The notes: generated by a model not told the origin, from the letters alone. Counted from the first letter of the stretch, positions 34,167 through 42,310 are shown. The stretch is 64,000 nt of DNA from JAEVLT01 sp964484065 (GCA_964484065.1 CAZAEW010000002.1:1-64000); one strand, 5' to 3'. Made by a program: numbers and translations.

Positions 34167-34763
34167 TTGAACAGTGATTTTAATGGAAATTCCCGTTTCG
34201 GCTACCGGGCAAAAAGGAAAAAAACAAATCTGATACTTAATGGTTTAATCGTGCTTGTACTCCTATTAATAGCCGTCGTCGCCTATTCCATCTTTTTCTC
34301 AGGCGGTGATCATACAGCACCGGAAAAAGCTGCCCAGACTGCAGCAAAGGCCAAACAGGATACCGGTTCTTCAAAGCAAAAACAGGACTCACAAGGAAGC
34401 AGTTCAAAAAAACAAGAAGAACAGCAATCGGATAAGCAGGGAGGATCAGCTGCTGATCAACAAAAAAATACCGACAGTCAGGAAACAGCAGCTGCAACTG
34501 CCGCCACACAATCCGGTCCGCATACTACTAACTACGATTCAAATTCAGAGGACTGGCAGCAGATGCTTTCAGCAATCTCAAAAGCTACCGGGGTGGATCA
34601 AAGCAATATGACGGTTTGGTTCCTCGGTAGTGATAAAGGTACACCGAATGGCTCGGTAGGGACTATTTCAGCGAAGGATACCAAGCAAAAATATCGTGTC
34701 TATCTTCAATGGGTGGATGGACAAGGCTGGACTTCAACAAAAATGGAACAAATTTCGAATTAA
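34167..34763 (+). CDS. yrrS: DUF1510 membrane protein YrrS-like
   Basis: This 198-residue protein has a short basic N-terminus, one membrane segment (about 18-40), a long low-complexity stretch rich in Lys, Gln and Ser (about 45-115), and a conserved C-terminal domain of about 75 residues outside the cell (WQQMLSAISKATGVD...WTSTKMEQISN). The start is TTG at 34167 after GGGAGAGTGA; a GTG at 34158 overlaps that site. The linker sequence probably varies quickly. It pairs with pbpI in B. subtilis, which suggests a wall-related role in sporulation, by context only. Confidence 0.78.
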   Translation: MNSDFNGNSRFGYRAKRKKTNLILNGLIVLVLLLIAVVAYSIFFSGGDHTAPEKAAQTAAKAKQDTGSSKQKQDSQGSSSKKQEEQQSDKQGGSAADQQKNTDSQETAAATAATQSGPHTTNYDSNSEDWQQMLSAISKATGVDQSNMTVWFLGSDKGTPNGSVGTISAKDTKQKYRVYLQWVDGQGWTSTKMEQISN

Positions 34764-34769
34764 CCAATG

Positions 34770-34808
34770 AAAATAGGAGGGGTCTCTTTCGAGCTCATCC
34801 TATTTTTT
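34770..34808 (+). terminator. Terminator after yrrS
   Basis: AAATAGGA / TCCTATTT outer stem with an inner GTCTC / GAGCTC-type pairing, followed by TTTTTT. Confidence 0.82.
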
Positions 34809-34888
34809 ATATTACTTGTCCCTGCTCATAATGGTACAATAAGGATTACGTAATATTATCAGAATCGAACACAGAGAGAGGTCAAAAC

Positions 34889-35584
34889 ATGAAAATCGCC
34901 ATCATCGGGGCAATGGAAGAAGAAGTCGCCCTACTAAGAGAGCATATTGGAGAAAAAACACAAGAAACCATTGCCGGATGTGAATTTACTTTTGGCAAAA
35001 TGCATAACAAGGATGTCATTTTGCTTAAGTCCGGGATTGGCAAAGTAAATGCAGCCATGTCTACTACCATTCTTCTTGAAAAATATAAACCGGATTGCAT
35101 TATCAATACCGGTTCAGCAGGTGGAAATAACCCCTCCTTAAATGTCGGGGATGCCGTTATTTCCTCTGAAGTACGCCATCATGATGTTGATGTTACCGCT
35201 TTTGGGTATGAACACGGTCAAGTCCCGCAGCTTCCCGCAGCCTTTCAGGCAGATGAAAAGCTTGTTGAAATAGCTGAAGAGGCTGCCAAGGGGATTCAGA
35301 CTATCCAGGTTGTAACAGGGCTTATTGCTTCCGGTGACACCTTTATGAATGATCCGGAAAAAGTAGAATATGTTCGCACAAAATTTAAAGGCTTGCAGGC
35401 AGTGGAAATGGAAGCAGCAGCGATCGCCCAAGTAGCTTATCAATTTGGTGTTCCGTTTGTCATCATTCGTTCTTTATCTGATATAGCGGGAAAAGAATCA
35501 AACGTCTCATTTGATCAATATTTAGAGAAAGCAGCCAAAAATTCAGCTGAATTAGTCATGAAAATGGTGGCCGAATTAGGTTAA
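34889..35584 (+). CDS. mtnN: 5'-methylthioadenosine/S-adenosylhomocysteine nucleosidase
   Basis: MtnN cleaves adenine from MTA and SAH, clearing products of SAM use and feeding methionine recycling and AI-2 synthesis. The 231 residues match the family. Visible motifs are MKIAIIGAMEEE at the N-terminus, NTGSAGG near residue 72, and VEMEAAAIAQ near 172 followed by RSLSDIAG with the catalytic aspartate. In B. subtilis mtnN stands in an operon with yrrT and mccA-mccB; here none of these follows. Confidence 0.96.
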   Translation: MKIAIIGAMEEEVALLREHIGEKTQETIAGCEFTFGKMHNKDVILLKSGIGKVNAAMSTTILLEKYKPDCIINTGSAGGNNPSLNVGDAVISSEVRHHDVDVTAFGYEHGQVPQLPAAFQADEKLVEIAEEAAKGIQTIQVVTGLIASGDTFMNDPEKVEYVRTKFKGLQAVEMEAAAIAQVAYQFGVPFVIIRSLSDIAGKESNVSFDQYLEKAAKNSAELVMKMVAELG

Positions 35585-35678
35585 TTTTAGAATCATCAAT
35601 ATTTATAACGTCATTTTCATAAAATGATGATATATTTTAAAGAAACAATATCACTATTTCTTAGAAAGGGTGAAGTGT

Positions 35679-35762
35679 ATGTTGTTCATGGTGGTTTTAG
35701 CTTTCGTTGTGACCGGAGTGATTGGCTGCGTAATCGGTGCGGAAATAAGTGCAGAAAAATAA
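35679..35762 (+). CDS. 27-residue membrane micropeptide
   Basis: A short reading frame starts at ATG 35679 after AGAAAGGGTGAAGTG and ends with TAA at 35762. The product MLFMVVLAFVVTGVIGCVIG continues as AEISAEK: a single hydrophobic helix with a short charged tail. A terminator directly follows, so the gene has its own unit. A dyad TCATTTT / AAAATGA (35611-35627) lies upstream. I do not recognise the family. Similar one-helix peptides in bacilli modulate larger membrane proteins, but no partner can be named. Confidence 0.6.
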   Translation: MLFMVVLAFVVTGVIGCVIGAEISAEK

Positions 35763-35774
35763 AATAAAAATAGA

Positions 35775-35806
35775 AAGCATTAACCGCTTGGGGTTGATGC
35801 TTTTTT
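35775..35806 (+). terminator. Terminator after the micropeptide gene
   Basis: AAGCATTAACC / GGTTGATGCTT, 11 pairs including one wobble, a 6-nt loop and TTTT after. Confidence 0.88.
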
Positions 35807-35858
35807 CGTAACCCAATACAGTTGCATTTCATTTACTATTCGTTTGGGAGAGATTGCG

Positions 35859-36536
35859 TTGAAAAAAATTTTGCTAGTTGATGATGAAATTCGAATGCTT
35901 GACTTGTTAGCACTTTATTTAGCTCCAAAAGGATATACCTGTGTGAAAATGACTTCTGCTTATGATGTAATTCCATATATAGAAACGGAAAAAGCTGATT
36001 TAATCATCTTGGATGTGATGATGCCCGGTCTTGATGGATGGGATGCCTGCAAAGAAATACGGAAAGTATCGGATATTCCCATTATTATGTTAACGGCAAG
36101 GACAGAAAAAATGGATGTGGTGAAAGGCCTGAAACTGGGAGCCGACGATTATATTTCAAAACCATTTGATGAAGAGGAATTGATGGCGAGAATTGAAGCT
36201 GTTCTCCGAAGAAAAAAATCTGAGGATCAGATTGAATTTAACGGACTGCTATTAAAGCAGGATTCCTTTGAACTGCAATACAACCAAAAACAGGTTTCCT
36301 TAACGCCAAAAGAATTTTCGTTATTGGGACTGTTTTTACAGAACCGTAATAAGGTTTTCACAAGGGAGCACCTATTGACCTCTGTCTGGGGTTATGCGGT
36401 TGCAACGGAGGACAGAACAGTGGATTCCCATGTTCGAAATTTAAGGGAAAAACTTAGGAGAGCTGGTTTTCCAATTGATGATTATTTGACAACTGTATGG
36501 GGAGTGGGATATAAGTGGATAGATAAGAATTTGTAA
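35859..36536 (+). CDS. Orphan OmpR/PhoB-family response regulator
   Basis: This 225-residue regulator has a receiver domain with the acidic pair D8-D9, phosphoacceptor D52 (LDVMMPG), T79 and K101 (SKPF), followed by a winged-helix DNA-binding domain (VSLTPKEFSLLGLFLQNRN...EDRTVDSHVRNLREKLRR). All switch residues are intact, so it should be phosphorylated. No histidine kinase gene is adjacent. The start is TTG at 35859 after GGGAGAG. The Asp-box lipoprotein gene starts 36 bases later, probably in the same transcript, and is a candidate target. Confidence 0.88.
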   Translation: MKKILLVDDEIRMLDLLALYLAPKGYTCVKMTSAYDVIPYIETEKADLIILDVMMPGLDGWDACKEIRKVSDIPIIMLTARTEKMDVVKGLKLGADDYISKPFDEEELMARIEAVLRRKKSEDQIEFNGLLLKQDSFELQYNQKQVSLTPKEFSLLGLFLQNRNKVFTREHLLTSVWGYAVATEDRTVDSHVRNLREKLRRAGFPIDDYLTTVWGVGYKWIDKNL

Positions 36537-36572
36537 TATTGCGAATTTAATAAAATTTTTTGGAGGGGAAAT

Positions 36573-37553
36573 ATGTTTTTTTTAAGGAAAACCTTATTTT
36601 TCATGATGTTGGGCCTATTCGTCTATACTGCAGGCTGCTCTAGCCAATCACAGCATGAAAAAACATCTCAGCCGGAAAATAACGCAGTTTCCACAAGTTC
36701 GCTCCATTATACAATGATCACAGCAAAAAACCAAAAGGTCACACAAATAAATGGCTTAGGTTACCCTGGTAATGATGACCGATTATACATTGCGACAAAT
36801 AACGGTCTGAAGCTGTATAGAAATAAGACATGGTTTGAGGCTTCCGCAAACAATCATCATTACCAAAGTTTCCAAGCTGTTCAAGCAGGGTTCTTGGCGA
36901 GCGGCCATCCCGAAAAAGGCTCCGGACTTAAAGACCCTCTTGGACTAATAGAAAGCATGGATCAAGGAAAGTCGCTAAAAAAGCTCGCTTTTTATGGACA
37001 AAATACCTTTCATTTTTTATCCGGCAGTTTTTTTGGACAGGGCATTTATGTCATTAATGAAAATGATGGCGGCAAGTTGGACCAAGGGGTTTATTATTCA
37101 AAGGATAACGGCAGCAGCTGGATAAAATCCAAGCTGACTGATTTTACAGCAGATTCCCTTGGAATGATTGGAGTATACCCTAAAAATGGAAATGTCATTG
37201 CTATGGCAACAAGAACGGGGATTTTTTATTCAGAGGATTATGGAAATACAATGAAGCCCATTACAGCTCCAGACATGATTACCGCATTAACATTTACAAA
37301 CAATGACATTTTATTTTCGAGTGTCAAGGACAAAAAAATATTCCTAAAAAAGATAGATCCGAAAACCAGGGAATTAAACGACATTGTTTTTCCTTTCCTC
37401 GATTATGATAATCCGGTAACCTATCTAGCAGCAGATCCTAAAAACGAAAAAAGAATAGCTTTTTCAACCTATAAAAATGATTTGTATGAATCTGCTGATG
37501 GCGGGAAAAGCTGGAATTGTTTATTGGCAAATGGACAGATAGAGCAGGAGTAA
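36573..37553 (+). CDS. Lipoprotein with Asp-box (BNR) beta-propeller repeats
   Basis: This 326-residue protein has a lipoprotein signal peptide with lipobox TAGC and the lipidated cysteine at residue 22. After a short linker it shows Asp-box motifs of the S-x-D-x-G-x-x-W kind at about residues 176-183, 220-226 (degenerate) and 307-314, which mark blades of a sialidase/VPS10-like propeller. Similar proteins are annotated as F510_1955-family glycosylhydrolases, but no catalytic residues of a sialidase are evident, so an enzyme role is uncertain. The ATG follows TTGGAGGGG. It lies just behind the orphan regulator. Confidence 0.8.
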   Translation: MFFLRKTLFFMMLGLFVYTAGCSSQSQHEKTSQPENNAVSTSSLHYTMITAKNQKVTQINGLGYPGNDDRLYIATNNGLKLYRNKTWFEASANNHHYQSFQAVQAGFLASGHPEKGSGLKDPLGLIESMDQGKSLKKLAFYGQNTFHFLSGSFFGQGIYVINENDGGKLDQGVYYSKDNGSSWIKSKLTDFTADSLGMIGVYPKNGNVIAMATRTGIFYSEDYGNTMKPITAPDMITALTFTNNDILFSSVKDKKIFLKKIDPKTRELNDIVFPFLDYDNPVTYLAADPKNEKRIAFSTYKNDLYESADGGKSWNCLLANGQIEQE

Positions 37554-37568
37554 ATCTCCTGCTTTTCT
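37543..37568 (+). terminator. Terminator overlapping the lipoprotein stop codon
   Basis: AGCAGGAG / CTCCTGCT with a TAAAT loop that contains the TAA stop codon, followed by TTTCT. Confidence 0.8.
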
Positions 37569-37583
37569 ACTTTGAATATAACA

Positions 37584-38297
37584 TTATCTATTTTTTCTTT
37601 CCTTTTCAGCGCGGTAAAATTCATGAAACATTTTCATCAGGGCACGCTTTTCAATTCTTGATACATAGCTTCGGGAGATTCCTAGTTCCTTGGCAATTTC
37701 CCGCTGTGTTTTTTCCTTTTGCAGGTCTAGTCCGAAACGGCCGATAATGACTTCTTTTTCCCTCTCATCGAGGACGTCAATATATTGTTTTATTTTTTCC
37801 AGTTCCATGTTTAATTGAATGGTATCGATTACATCTTCTGATTCCGATTTAAGTACATCGATTAACGATATTTCATTTCCCTCCTTATCCTGACCGATAG
37901 GGTCATGCAAAGACACATCCTTTTTCGTTTTCTTTAATGCACGTAAATGCATGAGTATTTCGTTCTCAATACAACGGGCGGCATATGTGGCAAGTTTTGT
38001 CCCTTTTCCTTCAGAATAACTTTCGATGGCCTTTATTAAACCGATCGTCCCGATGGAAATAAGATCCTCGGAATCTTCCCCGGTATTTTCAAATTTTTTC
38101 ACAATATGGGCTACAAGCCTTAAATTATGTTCAATCAGCATGTTTCGGGCATTAGAATCTCCTTCTGCCATTAATCGCAAATACTTTCTTTCCTCTGCCG
38201 GAGACAATGGCTGGGGAAAAGCATTATTTTTTACATAAGAAACAAGGAATAAGAACTCTTTCATTAAAAACCCTAGTGCAGTCAAGATGCCAGACAT
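37584..38297 (-). CDS. sigK: RNA polymerase sporulation sigma factor sigma-K (pro-protein)
   Basis: Sigma-K drives late mother-cell genes for coat and cortex. The 237-residue protein begins with a hydrophobic pro-sequence of about 20 residues (SGILTALGFLMKEFLFLVSYV), which SpoIVFB removes, followed by regions 2 to 4; region 2 contains MLIEHNLRLVAHIVKKFENTGEDSEDLISIG, split by no insertion. The C-terminal HTH is REIAKELGISRSYVSRIEKRAL. The ATG at 38297 is 6 bases from GGGGGTGG; the ATG at 38303 abuts it. Unlike in B. subtilis the gene is continuous, with no skin element. Confidence 0.96.
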   Translation of the reverse strand: MSGILTALGFLMKEFLFLVSYVKNNAFPQPLSPAEERKYLRLMAEGDSNARNMLIEHNLRLVAHIVKKFENTGEDSEDLISIGTIGLIKAIESYSEGKGTKLATYAARCIENEILMHLRALKKTKKDVSLHDPIGQDKEGNEISLIDVLKSESEDVIDTIQLNMELEKIKQYIDVLDEREKEVIIGRFGLDLQKEKTQREIAKELGISRSYVSRIEKRALMKMFHEFYRAEKERKNR

Positions 38298-38411
38298 GAA
38301 CATCCACCCCCGCTTTCTTTAGGACTATCGCCTATAACTAATTCCTATGAAAGTGTCTGGAAGAATGTGTCTGTCCACTGATTTTTTATTTTAATAAAAA
38401 ATCAGTAAAAT

Positions 38412-38453
38412 AAAAAAGCCTTTTTTCCTCCAATTGAATGGGGAAAAAGGCTT
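38412..38453 (-). terminator. Terminator after pssA (reverse strand)
   Basis: Read on the reverse strand, AAGCCTTTTTCC pairs with GGAAAAAAGGCTT across a short loop, followed by a T tract. Confidence 0.82.
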
Positions 38454-38466
38454 CTGGCTTTCTTTT

Positions 38467-39006
38467 TCAAATTTTCTTCAGTTTAAAAGATCCTGTCATT
38501 AAGAATGATAAGATAATGGTTAGAAAGAAAAAAATCTGTGCCGGTAAATAAGGAATGACTAGAAAGCTTAATGTTGCCAAACAACCGGATGCAGTAATCG
38601 GCAAACCGGTAAAATAACCGTTATTTTCGGAAATATTAAATCTGGCTAACCGAAATGCGCCGCATCCGATATAAAAAACGGTGAAAAAAATTCCCGGCAT
38701 ACCAAAATCATGTAATATTCCTTGATAAAGCAATAGTGCAGGGGCAACTCCAAATGATATAATATCACTCATGGAATCAAGCTGCTTGCCAAGCTCGGAT
38801 TCAATATGAAATTTCCTTGCAACCATCCCATCAAAACGGTCTGCCAGTGCTGCAAGGAAAATAAGCAGGACACTTAAGCGTAAATTCCCTTGGATGCTAT
38901 ACACAATGGCAAAACCGCCAAGCGCCATGTTTGTTAACGTAATCAGATTAGCTGTCTGTGATTTTAACTTTTTTATAGTATGGTCAAGGACATCTAAGAA
39001 AAACAA
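38467..39006 (-). CDS. pssA: CDP-diacylglycerol-serine O-phosphatidyltransferase
   Basis: PssA joins serine to CDP-diacylglycerol to give phosphatidylserine in the membrane. The 179-residue protein has several membrane spans and the full CDP-alcohol phosphotransferase motif D-G-x2-A-R-x8-G-x3-D-x3-D in DGMVARKF...GKQLDSMSD (about residues 59-81). The start is TTG at 39006; AAGGAG lies 10 bases upstream, which is rather far. It diverges from psd, whose enzyme uses its product to make phosphatidylethanolamine. Confidence 0.92.
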   Translation of the reverse strand: MFFLDVLDHTIKKLKSQTANLITLTNMALGGFAIVYSIQGNLRLSVLLIFLAALADRFDGMVARKFHIESELGKQLDSMSDIISFGVAPALLLYQGILHDFGMPGIFFTVFYIGCGAFRLARFNISENNGYFTGLPITASGCLATLSFLVIPYLPAQIFFFLTIILSFLMTGSFKLKKI

Positions 39007-39226
39007 TTCACTTCAACTCCTTATCTACAAAACGGGAATCATCTAAAAAGCAGATGCATAAAGGATTGAAACGCAAACCTGACCATATCATCATGGGAAC
39101 ATCCCGGATATTATTTTTAAGGAAAGGCTTACATTAAAATCAAAATATTTACTTTATATTATTTAATTCTAAGCATTTTATTCGGGAACGTAAAGAGTAT
39201 TTTTACACTATTTGGGGGGAAGTACA

Positions 39227-40015
39227 TTGCTGAAAATTTTATACCGCTTCTTAATTGAACTTACTAATGGAAGATGGACTTCAGAATTGTTGAGGAGATT
39301 TTCCCGTTCATCGGCAAGTCGTTTTATTGTTCCTTCCTTTGCAAGGATTTATCAAATAAATCAAGATGAAATGGAGAAGGGACTCTCCGAATACCCAACA
39401 TTACATGATCTGTTCATCCGGAAGTTAAAAACGGGAGCCAGAAAGATCGCTCCGGAGCCTAATGCTGTGGTCAGTCCTGTTGATGCTGTTATTGAAGATG
39501 TCGGGACCATTCGAGAAACAAGTGAAATAACCGTAAAAGGGAAGATTTACACGGTGAAGGAAATGCTTGGTGATGAAGAGGCATTAACAAAATATTTAAA
39601 TGGAACATACATGATCCTTTATTTAAGTCCAAGTCATTATCATCGGATCCACAGCCCGGCAACAGGAACAGTAATGAAACAGTGGAAGCTGGGCTCCAAA
39701 TCCTATCCGGTTAACAAATGGGGATTGAAGTACGGGGTAAGAACCCTATCCAAAAACTACCGGGTTATCACAGAATTAAAAACCGAAAATGGTTTTATGG
39801 CAGTTGTTAAGGTTGGAGCCATGTTTGTTAATTCGATTGAAATCACCCATCCGGGCAGCAGGCTGAACAGTGGAGATGAAATGGCCTATTTTAGCTTTGG
39901 TTCAACTGTGATTTTATTGTTTGAAAAGGGTATTTTTAAACATGAAGGCATTCATGTACCTCAAGATGTAAAAGTCGGTGACAAAATCGGAGAATTCATT
40001 TTATCTGCACACTGA
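39227..40015 (+). CDS. psd: Phosphatidylserine decarboxylase proenzyme
   Basis: Psd decarboxylates phosphatidylserine to phosphatidylethanolamine. The 262-residue proenzyme cuts itself between Gly225 and Ser226 in FGST, leaving a pyruvoyl group on the small subunit. Other family signs are SPVDAVIEDVG and the HRIHSPATG segment. The start is TTG at 39227 after GGGGGGAAG, giving the N-terminus LLKILYRFLIELTN, as in the B. subtilis enzyme. Together with the divergent pssA it makes the two-step PE pathway at one locus; in B. subtilis these genes lie elsewhere, in one direction. Confidence 0.94.
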   Translation: MLKILYRFLIELTNGRWTSELLRRFSRSSASRFIVPSFARIYQINQDEMEKGLSEYPTLHDLFIRKLKTGARKIAPEPNAVVSPVDAVIEDVGTIRETSEITVKGKIYTVKEMLGDEEALTKYLNGTYMILYLSPSHYHRIHSPATGTVMKQWKLGSKSYPVNKWGLKYGVRTLSKNYRVITELKTENGFMAVVKVGAMFVNSIEITHPGSRLNSGDEMAYFSFGSTVILLFEKGIFKHEGIHVPQDVKVGDKIGEFILSAH

Positions 40016-40029
40016 TCAGCCGTTTCCAT

Positions 40030-40053
40030 GAAAAAGAAAAAGCCCTTTTGGGC
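40030..40053 (-). terminator. Terminator after sda (reverse strand)
   Basis: On the reverse strand GCCC-AAAA-GGGC is followed by TTTTTCTTTTTC. It may also slow psd transcription, but the T tract is on the sda side. Confidence 0.72.
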
Positions 40054-40063
40054 ATAGGAAAGG

Positions 40064-40204
40064 TTAGGAGGTTATTTTAATTTTAGTGGATAAGGAACGG
40101 CGGTTGATTTCTGCTTCAATGAGGTAGATAAATTCCAAGCTTAATTTTAATTCGCGTGCTTTAAAATACGATTCAATTAATAATTCATCGGATAAGGCCT
40201 GCAA
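40064..40204 (-). CDS. sda: Sporulation checkpoint protein Sda
   Basis: Sda blocks autophosphorylation of the sporulation kinase KinA when replication is active or DNA is damaged. The reverse-strand frame starts with TTG at 40204 after AGGAGGTG and encodes 46 residues with the core SDELLIESYFKARELKLS followed by EFIYLIEAEINRRSL, two helices of a hairpin as in B. subtilis Sda. The gene is too short for routine prediction. It faces yqeG across a DnaA-box cluster, the B. subtilis arrangement in which DnaA activates sda. Confidence 0.92.
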   Translation of the reverse strand: MQALSDELLIESYFKARELKLSLEFIYLIEAEINRRSLSTKIKITS

Positions 40205-40286
40205 GATTCTGTTCACCTCCTAAGCATTTGAAATTCTAGGTTAAAACCTTTATATATAAGCTGGGTAGTTCAAAGTCTGTATCCTT

Positions 40287-40315
40287 AATCTACCAAATAT
40301 AAACTTTCTGAACAA
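40287..40315 (-). promoter_or_regulatory. Probable sda promoter
   Basis: On the reverse strand TTGTTC (40315-40310) and TAGATT (40292-40287) stand 17 bp apart. The nearest DnaA box begins 10 bp upstream of the -35 box, the right place for an activator. Confidence 0.55.
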
Positions 40316-40324
40316 CCGCCTTGG

Positions 40325-40422
40325 TTATCCACAATGCATGTGGAAAAAATGTGATTAAATTGTTAATAAATCTCTGAACGGTTGAAGCAACATTGGGTAT
40401 AATGTGAATAAACTTATCCACA
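40325..40422. promoter_or_regulatory. DnaA-box cluster between sda and yqeG
   Basis: Four boxes are readable: TTATCCACA at 40325-40333 and 40414-40422 (forward, consensus), TTTTCCACA at 40347-40339 and TTATTCACA at 40411-40403 (reverse strand). A weaker site lies at 40350-40358. The inverted pairs and AT-rich middle resemble DnaA-controlled promoters. In B. subtilis the sda-yqeG region is a known DnaA target. Confidence 0.88.
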
Positions 40423-40567
40423 GTGTTGAAAAAAACAAGCATCTGTCGAAAACTTTTTTAATTTCAACGGTATTGTTATTTGTTTCGACATCAGCTATGA
40501 ATTACTTGAGATATCCTTTGCCAAGCCTTGTCATATATGGAAGAACAAGAAGAGAATGACATATGCT

Positions 40568-40596
40568 TTGAAAGAGACAAAAAAATCCGTTATGAT
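40568..40596 (+). promoter_or_regulatory. Sigma-A promoter of yqeG operon
   Basis: TTGAAA (40568-40573) and TATGAT (40591-40596), 17-bp spacer, about 85 bases before the yqeG start. Confidence 0.7.
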
Positions 40597-40681
40597 ACAA
40601 GAAAAATAAAATGGTATGTGTTATGATAGACGTTATGAATTAAAACGGTTATTTAGATTGAAATTAATGAGGTGTAATCAT

Positions 40682-41200
40682 TTGTTATTGAAACAATTTT
40701 TACCGAATGAGCATGTGAAAAGCGTTTTGGATATTACCCCTGAATCTTTAAAAGAAAAAGGAATAAAGGGGATTATCACGGATTTAGATAATACACTTGT
40801 CGAGTGGGACCGACCGCTCGCGACACCGCAGCTGGAAAAGTGGTTTGAGAACATGAAAAACCATAATATACAGGTTACGATTGTTTCGAATAATAAGGAA
40901 AATAGGGTCAAGCATTTTTCTGACCCGCTGAACATTCCGTTTATTTTTCGGGCCAAAAAGCCGCTGGGAAGAGCTTTCAAACAAGCTCTTTTGAAAATGG
41001 AAATAAAAAAGGAAGAAGCGGTCGTGATCGGTGACCAATTGCTGACAGATGTTTTGGGCGGAAATCGCAGCGGTTTTCATACGATTTTGGTAGTTCCGGT
41101 TGCCCAAACAGATGGACTGGCAACTAAATTTAACCGCTTCGTTGAAAGAAGAATTTTAAACTTTTTCAGAAAAAAAGGAATGATTCAATGGGAGGATTAA
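40682..41200 (+). CDS. yqeG: HAD-superfamily phosphatase YqeG
   Basis: This 172-residue cytosolic protein is a HAD type IIIA phosphatase: motif I DLDNT with the nucleophile D34 and acid D36, then a serine/asparagine motif VSNN and the late VIGDQLLTDVLGGNRSG. The substrate is unknown. The start is TTG at 40682, 7 bases after GAGGTG, giving exactly the B. subtilis length; the longer frame has no ribosome-binding site. It opens an operon of translation-related genes that runs to yqeM. Confidence 0.92.
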   Translation: MLLKQFLPNEHVKSVLDITPESLKEKGIKGIITDLDNTLVEWDRPLATPQLEKWFENMKNHNIQVTIVSNNKENRVKHFSDPLNIPFIFRAKKPLGRAFKQALLKMEIKKEEAVVIGDQLLTDVLGGNRSGFHTILVVPVAQTDGLATKFNRFVERRILNFFRKKGMIQWED

Positions 41201-41203
41201 AGT

Positions 41204-42310
41204 GTGAGTGAGCATCAATATTTATGTATGGGCTGCGGTGTAAAAATACAAACAGATAACCCAAATGAGCTTGGCTATGCTCCCAAATCTTCATTGGAAA
41301 AAGAAACCGTGATTTGTCAGCGCTGTTTTCGCCTTAAGAACTACAATGAAGTACAAGATGTCCGCTTAACGGATGATGATTTCTTAAAGATCTTAAATGA
41401 AGTCGGCAAAAATGATGCACTTATCGTGATGATCGTTGATATATTTGATTTTAACGGAAGCTGGATTCCTGGAATGCATCGTTTTGTCGGCGATAATAAA
41501 ATCTTGCTGGTCGGCAACAAGGTTGATTTACTTCCCAAATCTGTCAAACATCATAAGCTCATTCACTGGATGAAACAAGAAGCCCGGGAACAGGGCTTAA
41601 GACCGGAAGAGGTTTTTCTTGTCAGTGCGCAAAAAGGGTTGTTTATTAAAGAAACGGCTGCAGCGATTGATGAGTGGCGGCAAGGAAAAGATGTCTATAT
41701 AGTAGGCTGCACAAATGTTGGGAAATCGACCTTTATTAACCGAATTATCAAAGAGGTAACGGGTGAGGGTGACATTATTACCACTTCCCACTTTCCGGGA
41801 ACGACGTTGGATATTATCAAAATCCCATTAGATGATGGAAGATCATTAATTGATACACCGGGAATTATTAATCATCATCAAATGGCACACTTTGTGGAAA
41901 AAGCTGATTTAAAAATCATTACACCAAAAAAAGAGATCAAGCCAAAAGTATTTCAATTAAATGAAGAGCAGACTTTGTTTTTTGGAGGGCTGGCCAGGTT
42001 CGATTATGTGAGCGGCGGCAGACGGTCCTTTGTTTGTTATGTTTCAAACGATGTTATGATTCACCGGACGAAAACAGCCAATGCCGATGAACTTTACCAA
42101 AATCATCTTGGCGAAATGCTGACTCCGCCAAGAGAAGAGCAGTTGGAAACCTTTCCGAAGCTTATAAAAAATGAATATCACATCAAAGAGGCAAAAACAG
42201 ATATTGTCTTTTCGGGACTTGGCTGGATTACCGTCAATGAGCCGGGGGCAAAAATCATTGCATACGTACCTGAAGGGGTACAAACACTTTTGAGAAAATC
42301 ACTTATTTAA
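41204..42310 (+). CDS. yqeH: Ribosome-biogenesis GTPase YqeH
   Basis: YqeH is needed for 30S subunit assembly. The 368-residue protein has a zinc finger at the N-terminus (CMGC near residue 8, CQRC near 33) and a circularly permuted GTPase domain: G4 (NKVD) comes first, then the P-loop GCTNVGKST, then G3 (DTPG). A C-terminal RNA-binding region follows. The start is GTG at 41204 behind GGGAGGATTAAA, 3 bases after yqeG. Confidence 0.94.
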   Translation: MSEHQYLCMGCGVKIQTDNPNELGYAPKSSLEKETVICQRCFRLKNYNEVQDVRLTDDDFLKILNEVGKNDALIVMIVDIFDFNGSWIPGMHRFVGDNKILLVGNKVDLLPKSVKHHKLIHWMKQEAREQGLRPEEVFLVSAQKGLFIKETAAAIDEWRQGKDVYIVGCTNVGKSTFINRIIKEVTGEGDIITTSHFPGTTLDIIKIPLDDGRSLIDTPGIINHHQMAHFVEKADLKIITPKKEIKPKVFQLNEEQTLFFGGLARFDYVSGGRRSFVCYVSNDVMIHRTKTANADELYQNHLGEMLTPPREEQLETFPKLIKNEYHIKEAKTDIVFSGLGWITVNEPGAKIIAYVPEGVQTLLRKSLI

